DNA from: Granulosicoccus sp.
GTDB taxonomy: Bacteria; Pseudomonadota; Gammaproteobacteria; Granulosicoccales; Granulosicoccaceae
Length of the DNA: 53,646 nucleotides
Assembly (NCBI GenBank): GCA_020627685.1
Contig: JAHDGK010000036.1
Span: 1-53,646, forward strand
Direction: 5' to 3'
Numbering within the stretch: position 1 is the stretch's first letter; every line of letters begins with the position of its first letter. Below, in pieces: positions 24,840 to 33,617 of this stretch. The translations under genes and the position numbers were made by a program. The notes under the pieces were generated by a model. The model saw only the letters and a program-made list of their open reading frames with translations, did not search any database and was not told the origin of the DNA.

Positions 24840-26083
24840 CCTAGGGCTTCCACTGCATCTTGAAAAAAGTGCCTATGCCCAAAGTTGCCGGACTTCAACG
24901 CCAATGCTAGCTCGCGGTTCACAACTTTAAGTGAAGGTACGCCCGGTGCAATCTCAGAACCAACCTCCATAGCATCGATTTCCAATGCATGGACCACCGC
25001 ACCCGAAGTCTCTCCTCCCGCTGTCACAATTTTACTAAAGCCTTCTAGTGCAAGTAACCGAGCCAGATTTCCGAAAAATGACTCAATCTGATTTGCGATG
25101 GATTCAGCACCATACTTTTCTTGAGATAATTTAACGACGCACGGATCAGCAGACGTATAAACAAGGGGAGTTTGATCCTGATCGAGAATCCAATCCACAA
25201 CCTCTTGAAGAATCGTCTGCTCGTTGTGAATCTTATCTGCACTAAGCTCTAACCAAGGGTGACCTTTTTTATACTCTTCAATTTGTGCCCGAGTTGCTTC
25301 AGAACATGAACCAGACAAAATGACACCTCTGCCCTTCACACCACGCCACGTGCCTAGGCTGCCATTTAGTTTCCCTAAACCTCTGTAAATTTCCGGCAAA
25401 CCGAGAGCAAGACCAGAGCTACCGGTTAAGAGCTTGGAGCACGCCATGGATTTACTCAGATGTATTAAATCGTCGTCATGGATGGCATCAGCAATGAAAT
25501 ATCCCGGGCCCTCATCTCTTAAAAATTGTGAAATAGTCTCTACACCGTTCGAAACAATCCCATAAGGCACGTGTTTGATCGGAGTGCTTGTTTGGGAACT
25601 AAGCCATCGTCTTAGATCGGAATCTGTCATGGGTGTCAAAGGATGATTCTTCATACTGCTTTCATGTAGTGGAGAATCGTTTACGAAAAGTTGCCCTTGA
25701 TACACGGTCCTGCCGGCAGCTGGAAATGCCGGTGAAAAAAGTACCTGTGATTCATCGAGCAAGCCAGCCAATGCATCGGCAACAGGTCCAATATTGCCCT
25801 CTTTAGTGGAATCAAATGTAGAGCAGTATTTAAAGTAGAGCTGCTCACACCCCTGATCCAGTAACCAACGCGCAGCCTTCAAAGATTCTTCAACAGCTTC
25901 ATTAGCTGGCACGGTCCTAGTCTTGAGCGATACGATTCCAGCGTCAACAGATTCAGGCGCAGTCAGTTTCGGAACACCACTGTAAAGTGCACTCTGCATC
26001 CCACCATTCGTTAGAGTATTGGCAATATCGCTGGCACCGGTAAAGTCATCGGCAATGCACCCCAAAATCATGCTATTGCTCAC
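24836..26083 (-). CDS. otnK: 3-oxo-tetronate kinase (DUF1537/four-carbon acid sugar kinase family)
   Basis: A 415-residue kinase. The N-terminal domain starts LGCIADDFTGASDIANTL and contains YFKYCSTFDSTKEGNIGPVADAL near 105. The C-terminal nucleotide-binding domain has VTAGGETSGAVVHAL near 355. It phosphorylates a 3-oxo-tetronate at O4 using ATP. A GTG at 26083 starts inside the end of the ABM gene, and an ATG at 26071 is an alternative. Coupling with OtnC points to OtnK rather than the D-threonate kinase DtnK, which pairs with PdxA2. Confidence 0.88.
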   Translation of the reverse strand: MSNSMILGCIADDFTGASDIANTLTNGGMQSALYSGVPKLTAPESVDAGIVSLKTRTVPANEAVEESLKAARWLLDQGCEQLYFKYCSTFDSTKEGNIGPVADALAGLLDESQVLFSPAFPAAGRTVYQGQLFVNDSPLHESSMKNHPLTPMTDSDLRRWLSSQTSTPIKHVPYGIVSNGVETISQFLRDEGPGYFIADAIHDDDLIHLSKSMACSKLLTGSSGLALGLPEIYRGLGKLNGSLGTWRGVKGRGVILSGSCSEATRAQIEEYKKGHPWLELSADKIHNEQTILQEVVDWILDQDQTPLVYTSADPCVVKLSQEKYGAESIANQIESFFGNLARLLALEGFSKIVTAGGETSGAVVHALEIDAMEVGSEIAPGVPSLKVVNRELALALKSGNFGHRHFFQDAVEALG

Positions 26084-26363
26084 TCACTAGTTGATAGGAT
26101 TTTACCGTCTTTACTACAATCAGCTCAGCTACACACTTATCGTAGTGTTTGAAGTGGTCTGTATTCAGATGCGAGGTGAAAGCATCACGAGATTCATAAA
26201 TTTCATACAAAAAAACTTCATTGTTCTCATCACTACTGCATACATCAAACGTATGACAATCGATTTCACGACTTAAAGACTCACGAGCATTTTTAAGTGT
26301 CGCATTTAAAAAGGCATTCTTGTGCTCAGGAATTACGGTAAACGAGACGCAAACAACGTACAT
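26073..26363 (-). CDS. ABM-domain (antibiotic biosynthesis monooxygenase-like) protein
   Basis: A 96-residue dimeric alpha/beta-barrel-type protein. YVVCVSFTVIPEHKNAFLNATLKNARESL and the VFLYEIYESRDAFTSHLNTDHFKHY block are typical of the YgiN/LsrG-like ABM family. Members include quinol monooxygenases and isomerases. The ATG at 26363 has a GGAGAAA ribosome site and is preferred over an upstream start at 26399. It lies between the lactonase-like gene and otnK. A role as isomerase in the sugar-acid route is possible but not shown. Confidence 0.8.
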   Translation of the reverse strand: MYVVCVSFTVIPEHKNAFLNATLKNARESLSREIDCHTFDVCSSDENNEVFLYEIYESRDAFTSHLNTDHFKHYDKCVAELIVVKTVKSYQLVSEQ

Positions 26364-26428
26364 TAATTGGTTTCTCCAGTACTTATTTGACAGCGGCAAA
26401 GTTAAAAGAAGTGCTTGATAAACGATCG

Positions 26429-27232
26429 CTATTGCAGCGGACAGCTGTCGACAACACCTTTATCCAACCTGCGAACAAAAGACGCATAGGTTTCTGGGAA
26501 GTAATCCAAGACTAAGGGATCATGCCCGGGTACTATCAGAGTAGCGTGCGTACACAAATTTCGGATTCTAGAAAACCCTGCCAGCATATCCTCCGCATCT
26601 ACAACAATCGGAAATAGCTTGTTTTCAAGATAGTTTTCGTAATAGTGGCTTGCATCGGATGCCAACACCAACCAACCCGAATCGGTAAACACCCTGACGA
26701 CTTGCAATCCTCGGGAGTGACCACCAACTAGATGCACACTCACTCCGCTGGTGACTGTTGAGTCGCCTGTATGAAAAACTAATTTATCGGAATACAGCTT
26801 ATCAATAGCCGAATGAATATGGTTATTCGAATAGGGCATTCTAAGTACTTGATGACACATGCAAGGGCCTGTGGCATAGGTCATTTCGGCTTGTTGCAAG
26901 TGCACTGTTGCATTAGGAAAAAGATGTAACCCACCGGCATGGTCATAATGCAGGTGCGTGCAAATGATGCTTTTTACCTGCTCAGGGTGGATACTCAATG
27001 GTGCTAGCGCTTCAACAGGACTTAAACGGATAGGCCGCCCCCGTTTCTTAGCCTCTTCATGATCATAGCCCGTATCAACCAAAATAACGTCGGTGCCCTG
27101 TTTTAAAACCCAAATGTAGTATTCCATTTGATGCGCACTGCTACTGTGATCATCAAACAAAAAGCTATCCGCTCGAGTTCGGCCCTGTCTTTGCGCGTAG
27201 TTAATTGCGTACACTTCCCATACATCTGTCAT
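26429..27232 (-). CDS. Metallo-beta-lactamase-fold hydrolase, N-acyl-homoserine-lactonase-like
   Basis: A 267-residue MBL-fold protein with the di-zinc motif HLHYDHAGG (His93, His95, Asp97, His98), a later His in VGGHSRG, Asp in ASDASHYYEN and His in VPGHDPL. The layout matches AhlD/AttM-type lactonases. In this sugar-acid operon it more probably opens a sugar-acid lactone than a quorum signal, though quorum quenching cannot be excluded. There is no signal peptide. It starts 49 bases after the transporter gene tctA. Confidence 0.83.
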   Translation of the reverse strand: MTDVWEVYAINYAQRQGRTRADSFLFDDHSSSAHQMEYYIWVLKQGTDVILVDTGYDHEEAKKRGRPIRLSPVEALAPLSIHPEQVKSIICTHLHYDHAGGLHLFPNATVHLQQAEMTYATGPCMCHQVLRMPYSNNHIHSAIDKLYSDKLVFHTGDSTVTSGVSVHLVGGHSRGLQVVRVFTDSGWLVLASDASHYYENYLENKLFPIVVDAEDMLAGFSRIRNLCTHATLIVPGHDPLVLDYFPETYASFVRRLDKGVVDSCPLQ

Positions 27233-27281
27233 GACTGATCTGCCCGGCTCAAAGTAAAAAAATTACTTAACACCTCTGTAC

Positions 27282-28799
27282 TTAAGTTAGTCTTATTTTC
27301 TGGCGAATAAACGACGTGAGCGGCGTTTGGCTCAGAATCAACAGCACATTCAACGTTAGTAAGATAGCTGCACCTGGTCTGGACACGAATACCGACAAAT
27401 CGCCGTCAGCAAGAAAGAGCGAGCGCCGGAATGTTTCGTCAAACAATCCTCCGAGAATGACCCCAATAACTAAGGGTGCCACTGGGTATTGCATGGTATT
27501 CATTACGGTTACCACGAGACCAACCCCCAGCATCAAATAAAGATCATTGATTCCCCCACCGACTGAAAAGCTACCAATGGTGGTCAGAATAAGAACAATG
27601 GGAAGAAAGACTGTTTGGGGTATTTGCAGTACGAGAATAAATATTCTGGCAGTGAACAAGCCCATTAGCACCATCGTAAAAGACGCTAGTACCAAGATAG
27701 CAACAACATGCAAAACGAACGACGGATCTATTGTGGGTCCTGGTATTACGTTGTTAACTTTGAGTGCGCCCAACAGTGCGGCTGCTGGAGGAGAACCCGG
27801 GATTCCGAGCACAAGCAGTGGAATAAGCGCACCACCTATTGCTGCATTGTTTGCAGCTTCAGCACACACCAACCCGTTCAATGACCCTTTTCCAAACTGA
27901 TCTCCATCTTTAGAAATACTCTTTCCAACTCCATAACTCACCCATCCTGCGACATCCTCGCCCACACCCGGAAGCGCACCTACTCCGGTGCCTATTACAC
28001 CGGAACGAGCGATTAACCCCATACGACTGAACAAGGCTCCCATGCGAGGAATAATACGACCAACTGGAAGTGGCTTTTGCTTGCTCAAATTTGACCTCAT
28101 ACCGTCGAGTATTTGAGGGATAGCAAAAGCACCCATTAAGACGGGTACTACTTGAAAGCCTGATAACAGATAGGACCAGTCAAACGTGTAACGATCCTCA
28201 GACAGTATGGGATCCATCCCCACCATGGCCATCGCCAATCCGATCAGCCCGGAAATCCAACCCTTTAATGGAAGGTCGGGGCTCATCAGCGTGCCGGATA
28301 GAAGAACTCCGAACAACGCCAACATGGCTTTCTCTGGAGAAGCAATGTTCTTAGATACCAGTAATAGCAAACCCACGAATGCCAGAAGAAATACCGTTCC
28401 AATCAATGTACCGATGAAGCTGGCAGTTGTTGTTAGGCCCAGCGCCTCACCACCGCGCCCACTTTTTGCCAGAGGGTGTCCATCCATTGCAGTTGCCGCG
28501 CTGGCAGCGGTCCCGGGAATATTGAGTAATATGGCTGGATAGCTGCCGCCATAAATTGCACCAACATACGCGCCAATCAATGCAATCATTGACTGTTCAA
28601 GCGGAAATTTGTTGCTGAAGAATCCCGTTAGGATGGTAACCGCAAGCGTTGCCGTTAGACCTGGTAACGCTCCGAAGACAATACCAAGAAACACAGATAC
28701 AGAAATATAGGCATACGTTACAGGGTCACTTGCTAAGTAGACCAAGGCCTCAAGAAAGCCGGTTAATTGGGTGCTTAAAAATTCCACTATGCTCTCCAC
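27282..28799 (-). CDS. tctA: Tripartite tricarboxylate transporter, large permease subunit TctA
   Basis: A 505-residue inner-membrane protein with about 10-12 hydrophobic segments. It carries the TctA family motifs GALPGLTATLAVTILTG near 45, GAIYGGSYPAILLNIPGTAASAATAMDGHPLAK near 75 and a related repeat at GTGVGALPGVGEDVAGWVSYG near 270. It moves a carboxylate into the cell driven by an ion gradient, with TctB and TctC. The GTG at 28799 overlaps tctB by 13 bases; a second GTG at 28787 overlaps its stop by one. Confidence 0.92.
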   Translation of the reverse strand: MESIVEFLSTQLTGFLEALVYLASDPVTYAYISVSVFLGIVFGALPGLTATLAVTILTGFFSNKFPLEQSMIALIGAYVGAIYGGSYPAILLNIPGTAASAATAMDGHPLAKSGRGGEALGLTTTASFIGTLIGTVFLLAFVGLLLLVSKNIASPEKAMLALFGVLLSGTLMSPDLPLKGWISGLIGLAMAMVGMDPILSEDRYTFDWSYLLSGFQVVPVLMGAFAIPQILDGMRSNLSKQKPLPVGRIIPRMGALFSRMGLIARSGVIGTGVGALPGVGEDVAGWVSYGVGKSISKDGDQFGKGSLNGLVCAEAANNAAIGGALIPLLVLGIPGSPPAAALLGALKVNNVIPGPTIDPSFVLHVVAILVLASFTMVLMGLFTARIFILVLQIPQTVFLPIVLILTTIGSFSVGGGINDLYLMLGVGLVVTVMNTMQYPVAPLVIGVILGGLFDETFRRSLFLADGDLSVFVSRPGAAILLTLNVLLILSQTPLTSFIRQKIRLT

Positions 28800-29542
28800 A
28801 GCGGAACAAGATTCACATAGTAGAAATACTCAATGTAGGAGAAGAACAGCCCTCCTCGATTGGGTACGTTTTGCCGGAATCCAAACGCCATTGAACACAC
28901 AAGTAGTAGCGGTACCGACATCGAGAGGATTATGAGTATCAGAGTACTCTTGATTTTTTTTCGTTCTCTAATCGCGGTAATCAGCAAACACACACACGAT
29001 ACAGCCCAAAATAGTAAAGTGACATAGTCATCATCGTGCGGCTTCCCCCACTCTTTTCGGGGGAAGTGTACTAACAACGCATAAGCACCAGCGGCAGCGA
29101 CGAACAACGCAGCAATAATGGATCGAATAGGAGTACTTCGATGAAATCCGTAAATGAGTGCACAAAAGAGCAATGCACTAGCGATGGTGAAATCCACACG
29201 CGGTACTAGTGCGAATATATAAAAAAACAGCATGCTTGACAGGCTTATTAATCGCAACGCTTCGAAACGATTAACATTCAGCCCTTTTGACGCCAACGCA
29301 TACTTTGCGCCCCCATCTCGAATTGAAATAAATAGCAGCGCGAATGAAAGTAGCAACAATGCTCCAAACAGTCCGTAAGGCACCAACGCCGCTGAGTTAT
29401 ACCAATCCCCTCCCCTGACACTTTCATTATCAGATACAAAAAACGGTATATCTGTCGTTTTAAAGAGAAAAAACAGGGAAAGAGCAATAAGTACCAAAGA
29501 GGCCCAGAAATCTCTGGCTCGAAGAACTAATTTGTCAGACAT
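28787..29542 (-). CDS. tctB: Tripartite tricarboxylate transporter, small membrane subunit TctB
   Basis: A 251-residue membrane protein, longer than the usual 150-180 residues of TctB. It has hydrophobic segments near 14-28, 53-71, 95-110, 118-135, 140-155 and 170-185, plus a C-terminal helix near 200-220. No strong motif exists in this family; the assignment rests on topology and its place between tctC and tctA. The extra N-terminal loop (about 30-50) and C-terminal part are its unusual features. Confidence 0.82.
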   Translation of the reverse strand: MSDKLVLRARDFWASLVLIALSLFFLFKTTDIPFFVSDNESVRGGDWYNSAALVPYGLFGALLLLSFALLFISIRDGGAKYALASKGLNVNRFEALRLISLSSMLFFYIFALVPRVDFTIASALLFCALIYGFHRSTPIRSIIAALFVAAAGAYALLVHFPRKEWGKPHDDDYVTLLFWAVSCVCLLITAIRERKKIKSTLILIILSMSVPLLLVCSMAFGFRQNVPNRGGLFFSYIEYFYYVNLVPLWRA

Positions 29543-29571
29543 ATTTAAGCCAACCCGCTTGAATTAAATCA

Positions 29572-29621
29572 AGTGCGTTGCATTCACTGCTTTAAAAGAC
29601 TTCATGTGAATACAACGCACT
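29572..29621 (-). terminator. Long hairpin between tctC and tctB
   Basis: AGTGCGTTG (29572-29580) pairs with CAACGCACT (29613-29621). After one mismatch, ATTCAC (29582-29587) pairs with GTGAAT (29606-29611), leaving an 18-base loop. It lies in the 94-base gap after the binding-protein gene. Such elements often stabilise the upstream message or partly stop transcription, giving more binding protein than permease. The T run is weak (TTGATTTAATT). Confidence 0.6.
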
Positions 29622-29636
29622 ACGACTTACAATCGA

Positions 29637-30662
29637 TTAAGGTTTTTCGATGTTAAGTGAGGCAGGATCAACCTTTGCAACACCAAGATCGTTTAGTGTC
29701 CAGGCAAAGGTGCTTTCCAGATTGGAAAAAAGTGCGCTCGCTTCATCGCCAGACTGACCACCAATGTCATAGAAATTAGCAGTGGCCCACTCTGACACAA
29801 CCGTTGAAGCCATCGCTTTCTCAAAGGCTGTTGTGATCGCTGCTTTTACATCATCAGACGCAGATGCATGCACAGCAAATCCAATCGCCTGCTTCAATGG
29901 AAGATACGCATCAAGACCTTCATAGATGCCAAATGCCGAAGGTATCGTTTTTCCATCAAAGACCACGTCATCTGGTGTTAGCATTGCCAGTGGCTTGAGC
30001 AAACCTCCCTGTAGCAATGGAGCCTGCTCCGCTAGTGAAGTTACGACAAGCTGAACCTCACCGGCAATAGCGGCTTCCTGACCAGGAGCTGACCCTTTGT
30101 AAGGTACAAATTTGAACGTAGCATCTGCCCCTTTTTCTATAGCCAGTAAGTTCAGGTGGTGTATAGATCCTGAGCCAGACGCTGCGGCTGGAATACTGCC
30201 GGGTTCTTTATTCGCAGCATCGACGAGTTCTTCCAGCGTGTTATACGGACTATTGGCTGGAACTGATATTAGATCGGGTGAACCGCCCACAATGAAGGGA
30301 TGCCAGAATTCAAACTTTTTATCCCAACCACCCTGAACAGCGGCCGTGACGTTGGATTCGGACAGCCCTACAAGAGTGTAACCATCATCGGGCTGGTTCA
30401 TGGCGTAGACCATACCGTTAGACCCCGCTACGCCGCCCGTCTTATTGATGACATTTATGGAAACGGGTAAATGGGTCTCCATTTCTGACATGATCATGCG
30501 ATTGATACTGTCGGTACCGCCACCTGCCCCCCAGACAACAACCGTAGTGATATCCCTGAATGGATAATCTTGGGCAAAAGCTACCCCTGAAATGCTTGCA
30601 CCAGCGACGCTGACACCAAACAAAGCCGCGCCAAGCACTTTTTTTAAACCTGTGATTTGCAT
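29637..30662 (-). CDS. tctC: Tripartite tricarboxylate transporter substrate-binding protein TctC
   Basis: A 341-residue periplasmic receptor. The signal peptide has a cleavage site near AFA-QDY (about residue 30), and the mature protein starts YPFRDITTVVVWGAGGGTDSINRM, the TctC/Bug family N-terminus. Later blocks include GGVAGSNGMVYAMNQPDDGYTL and FKFVPYKGSAPGQEAAIAGEVQLVV. It delivers a carboxylate ligand, here probably a sugar acid, to TctAB. A strong GGAGG ribosome site precedes the ATG. Confidence 0.92.
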   Translation of the reverse strand: MQITGLKKVLGAALFGVSVAGASISGVAFAQDYPFRDITTVVVWGAGGGTDSINRMIMSEMETHLPVSINVINKTGGVAGSNGMVYAMNQPDDGYTLVGLSESNVTAAVQGGWDKKFEFWHPFIVGGSPDLISVPANSPYNTLEELVDAANKEPGSIPAAASGSGSIHHLNLLAIEKGADATFKFVPYKGSAPGQEAAIAGEVQLVVTSLAEQAPLLQGGLLKPLAMLTPDDVVFDGKTIPSAFGIYEGLDAYLPLKQAIGFAVHASASDDVKAAITTAFEKAMASTVVSEWATANFYDIGGQSGDEASALFSNLESTFAWTLNDLGVAKVDPASLNIEKP

Positions 30663-30701
30663 AATTCCTCCAACTTCGTGATTGCAATTATTTGCGGATT
30701 T

Positions 30702-30719
30702 GTTAATGTATTCATTAAC
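30702..30719. promoter_or_regulatory. Perfect 18-bp palindrome, candidate GntR/FCD operator
   Basis: GTTAATG and CATTAAC are perfect arms around TATT. The site lies between divergent tctC (start 30662) and the IPMDH-like gene (start 30774), 40-70 bases from each start. Size and symmetry fit FCD-type GntR operators, and such a regulator is encoded at 32902-33585. A short CTGATCAG palindrome abuts it at 30719-30726. Confidence 0.62.
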
Positions 30720-30773
30720 TGATCAGTTGTCAACAGCATCTTTTTCGCATTTAGCATTCACACAACGAGACAT

Positions 30774-31880
30774 ATGAAAAGCAATTCGGATTTGAAAAAG
30801 CAGCTTTCAATAGCTGTTTTCAACGGTGACGGGATAGGACCGGAGATCATGGCCCCTACTCTGAAAATCCTAGATTCCATGCAACAGTCCAATGCGGACT
30901 ATCAACTACATTTCGAAGAACTACCTGCCGGCGCCCAACTCTATGCTGATACCGGTGAATCGTTTCCTGATTATTCAATGGACGCTGCAAGAAAAGCCGA
31001 TGCGATACTACTTTCGGCCATGGGCTTACCGTCTGTCAGATATGACGATGGAACTGAAATTTCACCTCAGATAGATTTACGAATTGCTCTCGAGTTGTTT
31101 GCAGGCGTTCGTCCAGTACGCATAAACAACAGTCGTTGCTCACCGTTGTCGTTAACAGAGCCAGTCGATTTTGTACTGATACGAGAGAGTACCGAAGGCC
31201 TGTTTCACTCTCGCGGAATTGGCCAAGTCTCACAAAACGAAGCCACGGAGACCTTAAAAATCACTAGGGATACAAGTGAGAAGCTGTTTAAATTTGCATT
31301 CGAACTAGCGACACAAAGAAAATTAAATGGTGACAGCCAAGGCAGAGTAACTTGCGTAGACAAAGCAAACGTATTTAGAGCGTTTGCCTTTTTTAGGGAA
31401 ATATTTGACCAAGAAGCGCGTTCACACACGTTGATAGAAAGCAATCATGCCTATGTTGATGCGGTAGCGTTGTGGATGGTACAACAGCCAACAATGTTTG
31501 ATGTCCTAGTCACTGAAAACATGTTTGGCGACATTTTGTCCGACCTTGGTGCAGGACTAATGGGCGGACTCGGACTTGCGCCTTCTGCAGACATTGGTGA
31601 ACAACATGCAGTGTTCCAACCCTGTCATGGCTCAGCTCCAGACATTGCTGGACAAAATTTAGCCAATCCGTTTGCGATGATACTGTCTGCAGCCATGATG
31701 CTAGATTGGTTGGGTAATCGTCACGAAATCGGCTCCATGCGCGACGATGGGAACCGACTAAGAAACGCTGTTTACAAATGTGTTCAAGATAAGAATTCAT
31801 CAACCCGGGACATTGGCGGGTGCGCATCGACTGAGGAGGCGGCCAAGGCTGTTAACGAAGCACTGAGGCTGCAAGATTAA
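30774..31880 (+). CDS. Isocitrate/isopropylmalate dehydrogenase family enzyme
   Basis: A 368-residue NAD(P)-dependent beta-decarboxylating dehydrogenase. FNGDGIGPEIM at 13-23, LRIALELFAGVRPVR near 105, LIRESTEGLFHSRG near 133, Lys near 196 (VDKANVFRA) and the metal-binding TENMFGDILSDLGAGLMGGLGLAPSADIG near 245 are the family blocks. RESTEGLF is not the sequence of biosynthetic LeuB or Icd. In this locus it may oxidise a tetronate or tartrate-like acid, as TtuC does. Divergent from tctC; overlaps the next gene by TAATG. Confidence 0.85.
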   Translation: MKSNSDLKKQLSIAVFNGDGIGPEIMAPTLKILDSMQQSNADYQLHFEELPAGAQLYADTGESFPDYSMDAARKADAILLSAMGLPSVRYDDGTEISPQIDLRIALELFAGVRPVRINNSRCSPLSLTEPVDFVLIRESTEGLFHSRGIGQVSQNEATETLKITRDTSEKLFKFAFELATQRKLNGDSQGRVTCVDKANVFRAFAFFREIFDQEARSHTLIESNHAYVDAVALWMVQQPTMFDVLVTENMFGDILSDLGAGLMGGLGLAPSADIGEQHAVFQPCHGSAPDIAGQNLANPFAMILSAAMMLDWLGNRHEIGSMRDDGNRLRNAVYKCVQDKNSSTRDIGGCASTEEAAKAVNEALRLQD

Positions 31881-32914
31881 TGAAAAAGTCGCTTACCGTT
31901 GCGTGTCTTGGAGCGGGATTTTTCAGTCAGTATCACTACGAAGCATGGCAAAGAAATCCGCGCTGTAAACTTGTAGGGTCAGCGGACGTGCGCATCGCAC
32001 AAGCCAAGCGTAGCAACGCTTTGAAAGCATTCTCATCTCTAGAGAAGATGCTGGATGATGTCAGACCTGACATTCTTGACATCATCACGCCGCCCACCAC
32101 GCATTTCAAAGCAATTAAGACGGCTGCTCAACGCCCCATTAAAGCGATCATCTGTCAAAAGCCCTTCTGCACTAGTATCGATGAGGCTAAATCTGCTATG
32201 GAATTTGCGGCGGCGACCGGGATTTCGCTCATCATTCACGAGAACTTCAGATTCCAACCGTGGTTCCGCAAGATGAAGCAGGCACTTAACGAAAAGCTCA
32301 TTGGCGACGCATTACAATTTAGCTTTCGCCTACGCACCGGCGACGGACAGGGAGCAGATGCATATCTAGCACGCCAACCCTACTTCAGAACGATGCCGCG
32401 ATTTCTAGTGCACGAAACAGGAGTGCACTACATTGATACCTTTAGATACTTGTTCGGCCCTATTCGAAGCGTTTATGCGGATCTGAGAACTTTGAATACC
32501 CACTTACAGGGAGAGGACGCAGGCTATATCATTTTTGAGCATGTAAGCGGTTTCCGCAGCGTTCTGGATGGGAACAGACACCTTGACCACAAGACGGAAA
32601 ATACAAGACTTACCTTCGGCGAAGCCTTGTTGGAAGGTACTGATGGCGTATTAACACTGGAAGGAGACGGCACAATCTACCATCGAGAGTTTGGCAGAAC
32701 TAAACAATCAGTTTTGATGGCAGCAAAGGACTGGGGCGGGTTCTCGGGGGACTGTGTGTACGCCCTACAGGATCACGTAGTGTCAGCCCTACTCGATAAC
32801 TCAGCACTTGAGAATACAGCCACCGACTATTTGCCAGTGCTTAATATGGTTGATACGATCTACAGGTCCGCGACCTGCGGAAAAAGGCTAGAGATTCCGG
32901 AATGCGAGCGTTAG
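31880..32914 (+). CDS. Gfo/Idh/MocA family oxidoreductase
   Basis: A 344-residue NAD(P)-dependent dehydrogenase. The Rossmann start VACLGAGFFSQYHYEAW lies at 8-24; IICQKPFCTSIDEAKSAM near 93 holds the usual Lys-Pro of the family; HENFRFQPWFRKMK and FLVHETGVHYIDTFRYLFG carry the later His/Asp catalytic positions. It likely oxidises a hydroxyl of the imported sugar acid or a derivative. It starts at the TAATG overlap with the IPMDH-like gene and ends 13 bases into the regulator gene, so the three are one operon. Confidence 0.88.
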   Translation: MKKSLTVACLGAGFFSQYHYEAWQRNPRCKLVGSADVRIAQAKRSNALKAFSSLEKMLDDVRPDILDIITPPTTHFKAIKTAAQRPIKAIICQKPFCTSIDEAKSAMEFAAATGISLIIHENFRFQPWFRKMKQALNEKLIGDALQFSFRLRTGDGQGADAYLARQPYFRTMPRFLVHETGVHYIDTFRYLFGPIRSVYADLRTLNTHLQGEDAGYIIFEHVSGFRSVLDGNRHLDHKTENTRLTFGEALLEGTDGVLTLEGDGTIYHREFGRTKQSVLMAAKDWGGFSGDCVYALQDHVVSALLDNSALENTATDYLPVLNMVDTIYRSATCGKRLEIPECER

Positions 32915-33585
32915 CAAAAGAACAAAAAAATCAATCTTCCGCACTCATCGCGAAAGACCAAATTAAGCAATTGATCTTTTCCGGAGAGCTGCTCGCCGAT
33001 TCCAACTATCTTGAAACAGAACTGGCCGATCGCCTAGGCATGTCTCGCACACCCGTACGTCAGGCAACACTCATGCTAGAGGCACAAGGGCTGCTTGAAG
33101 TTCAGCCACGTAAGGGCGTAAGGATAAATTCCATTTCCATCAAGGATATGGAGGACATCTATGAAATCCTTACAGAATTGGAATGTCTTGCCGCAAGACG
33201 AGCCGCTCAGGCAGATCTGAAAAAAACGGATCTAAAACTTCTATTGGATGCCATAAACGCCATGGAAACAGCGCTCGCTTCAGAGGATAGAGAAGCCTGG
33301 GCAATGGCTGACGAGGCGTTTCATACAGAGCTGGTTCGCCTAGGTGGAAATCGTCGTATAGAAAGCATGGTTAGCAATGTAAACGATCAAGTTAGACGCG
33401 CCAGAGCCTTCACATTGAATATGCGTCCCTTACCCACAAAATCTAACAAGGATCATAAAAAACTCTATACATCCATCTTAAAAGGGAATGCAGAAGCTGC
33501 TCACGACACCCATCGAAAACATCGTAAAAACGCCAGCGAATTACTGATCTCTTTACTCAAAAACGCCGGAATGAAGCGAGTCTGA
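32902..33585 (+). CDS. GntR family transcriptional regulator with FCD ligand domain
   Basis: A 227-residue regulator. The N-terminal winged helix (about 12-75) has LADRLGMSRTPVRQATLMLEAQGLLEVQPRKGVRI, and the C-terminal helical FCD domain (about 85-215) contains the Asp/His positions AWAMADEAFHTELVRLGGN used for metal and acid ligands. It is the last gene of the plus-strand arm and likely controls both arms through the palindrome at 30702-30719. Confidence 0.9.
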   Translation: MRALAKEQKNQSSALIAKDQIKQLIFSGELLADSNYLETELADRLGMSRTPVRQATLMLEAQGLLEVQPRKGVRINSISIKDMEDIYEILTELECLAARRAAQADLKKTDLKLLLDAINAMETALASEDREAWAMADEAFHTELVRLGGNRRIESMVSNVNDQVRRARAFTLNMRPLPTKSNKDHKKLYTSILKGNAEAAHDTHRKHRKNASELLISLLKNAGMKRV

Positions 33586-33617
33586 ATGCGAGGCTGCGAC
33601 AAGAGATTCTGCTTGGC

